Of a DNA stretch of 6,775 bases, positions 5,440-6,775 are shown one piece after another. This DNA is from an uncultured Alistipes sp. (GTDB taxonomy: Bacteria > Bacteroidota > Bacteroidia > Bacteroidales > Rikenellaceae). The stretch covers positions 1 to 6,775 of the forward strand of contig CAMWJM010000068.1 of assembly GCA_947174575.1 (NCBI GenBank), given 5' to 3'. The notes under the pieces were generated by a model, which saw nothing but the letters and a program-made list of their open reading frames with translations, searched no databases and was not told the origin of the DNA. How positions within the stretch are numbered: position 1 is the first letter of the stretch; each line of letters opens with the position of its first letter. The position numbers and the translations under genes were made by a program.

Positions 5440-6775
5440 CTAACACTCTTCTTCTACGGCCTTGAACAGATCGACATCCTCCAGCGACGAGTTCATCACA
5501 TAGGTGTAAGCCTCGGTGATCTTGCCCTCGGCGAGTTTGGCGAAGATGCGGGCCGAGTGGACGTACTCCTCGCATTCGCCGGCCTGACGGGCCAGCAGGT
5601 AGGCGATGATGATGTGTCCGGCGGTCTCGACCAGACGGCGGGCATGGAAATCCTTGAATCCGGGTTTCTCCTTGTCGCCGTTCTCGACGCGCTCGATCAT
5701 CTCCACGAACTTGGCCGTCAGTTCCTTGAGCTTGGCGACTACGGGCTGCATGCACGCGCAGTAGCTCTCGGCGGCGTAACGCTCGATCTGCTCCAGGAAC
5801 GTGCCTTTCGTCACGGCGTTGATCGCCGCCACAACCTGCAGCTGCGAGGTACCCTCGTAGATGTTCATGATGCGGGCGTCGCGGTAGATGCGCTCGCAGG
5901 GGTAGTCCTTCATGAAGCCCGAGCCGCCGTGAATCTGGATCGCGTCGTAGGCCAGTTGGTTGGCATACTCCGACGAGAAGAGCTTCACCAGCGGCGTGAA
6001 GCCGTCGGCCAGACGGGTGTAGAACTTCATCTCCTGACGCTCCTCGGCTTCGAGCGAACGCTCGTGCGAAATGTGGGTATACTGCTTGTAGATCTCCACG
6101 AAACGCGTGGTTTCATAGAGCAGCGCACGGGCGCCCTGCAGCTTGGCTTTCATGTTGGAGAGCATCTCCGAAATGGCGGCGAACCGGATGATCGGCTTGC
6201 CGAACTGGGCACGCTCGTGGGCATATTTCAGCGCCTCGCGATAGGCCGCTTCGCACGTGCCGACCGACTGCGCGCCGATACCCAGACGGGCGGCGTTCAT
6301 CAGCGACATCACATATTTGATCAGGCCCATCTTGCGGTCGCCGACCAGCTGCGCGGGAGCATTGGTGAAGACCAGTTCGCACGTGGGCGAACCCTTGATG
6401 CCCAGCTTGTTCTCGATGCGGCGCACCTTCACGCCGCCGTCGCGCTTGTCGTAGACGAGCATCGACAGACCGCGGGCGTCGGTCGTTCCCTCCTCGGTGC
6501 GGGCCAGAACGAGCGACACATCGCCGTCGCCGTTGGTGATAAAACGTTTCACACCGTTCAGCAGCCACGTCTGCTTCTCCTCCGACCAGGTGGCTTTCAG
6601 CATCACGGCACCCAGGTCGGAACCGGCATCGGGTTCGGTGAGATCCATGGCGCAGGTCGCGCCGGCCGAAACCCACGGCAGGAACTTCTGCTTGATCTCC
6701 TCGGAGGCGAATTCGTTCAGTGTCTCGGCGCAGTCCTGCAGACCCCAGATATTCTCGAAGCCGGCATCGGCGCGG
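5440..6775 (-). CDS. Large acyl-CoA dehydrogenase (FAD-dependent), N-terminal part outside window
   Basis: The frame is open to the right edge (the last full codon starts at 6774); the ATG at 6648 is an internal methionine, since the 42 residues before it (NIWGLQDC, then FLPWVSAGATCAM) continue the family pattern. The 444 visible residues carry the middle-domain motif LTEPDAGSD (47-54), the FAD-associated QIHGGSGF (280-287) and RIYRDARI, and NIYEGTSQLQ, whose Glu (residue 307) is the expected catalytic base. A further ~135 residues after that motif, and an extended stretch before QIHGG (EIYKQYTHISHERSLEAEER), place it with the longer acyl-CoA dehydrogenases that have an extra C-terminal helical domain. 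The enzyme oxidises acyl-CoA to trans-2-enoyl-CoA and passes electrons to ETF in the cytoplasm; chain length cannot be read from the sequence. ETF genes, if adjacent, would be beyond the right edge. TAG stop at 5442-5440, followed by two hairpins. Confidence 0.92.
   Translation of the reverse strand, partial: RADAGFENIWGLQDCAETLNEFASEEIKQKFLPWVSAGATCAMDLTEPDAGSDLGAVMLKATWSEEKQTWLLNGVKRFITNGDGDVSLVLARTEEGTTDARGLSMLVYDKRDGGVKVRRIENKLGIKGSPTCELVFTNAPAQLVGDRKMGLIKYVMSLMNAARLGIGAQSVGTCEAAYREALKYAHERAQFGKPIIRFAAISEMLSNMKAKLQGARALLYETTRFVEIYKQYTHISHERSLEAEERQEMKFYTRLADGFTPLVKLFSSEYANQLAYDAIQIHGGSGFMKDYPCERIYRDARIMNIYEGTSQLQVVAAINAVTKGTFLEQIERYAAESYCACMQPVVAKLKELTAKFVEMIERVENGDKEKPGFKDFHARRLVETAGHIIIAYLLARQAGECEEYVHSARIFAKLAEGKITEAYTYVMNSSLEDVDLFKAVEEEC

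Overview
The window looks like chromosomal DNA from a G+C-rich member of the Bacteroidales, most like Alistipes or another Rikenellaceae. This rests on the protein families (a DUF2807/GIN-domain protein, a Bacteroidetes-type AddB-like nuclease, a pseudouridine synthase with a long N-terminal extension), on the absence of Shine-Dalgarno sequences at the visible starts, and on a Bacteroidetes-type -7 promoter box (TAnnTTTG). The genus is an inference; no rRNA or other diagnostic marker is present.

Layout. On the + strand, bases 2-3636 carry two genes that overlap by 4 bases: the C-terminal part of a GIN-domain (DUF2807) protein, then a complete AddB-like PD-(D/E)XK nuclease of 1002 residues. 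A 223-base convergent spacer follows. It contains a perfect 11-bp hairpin (3797-3824) that probably ends transcription from the minus-strand side and perhaps from both sides. On the minus strand, 5182-3860 encodes an RluB/RsuA-type rRNA pseudouridine synthase whose first ~200 residues are a low-complexity, basic, FG/YG-rich extension. It has its own promoter, whose position fixes the start codon. Further upstream on the same strand lies the C-terminal 444 residues of a large acyl-CoA dehydrogenase, running off the right edge. It is closed by two hairpins (5404-5432 and 5363-5395), so it is not cotranscribed with the pseudouridine synthase by default.

The gene content is mostly housekeeping: DNA break repair, rRNA modification, acyl-CoA metabolism and a surface or periplasmic protein. 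I see no mobile element, CRISPR array, toxin-antitoxin pair, defence island, tRNA or rRNA, and no convincing new system. The most notable feature is a perfect, in-frame 165-bp tandem duplication (2329-2658) inside the AddB-like gene. It repeats 55 residues around the conserved helicase-motif-VI-like segment. It is either a very recent mutation or an assembly artefact. The second most notable is the disordered extension on the pseudouridine synthase.
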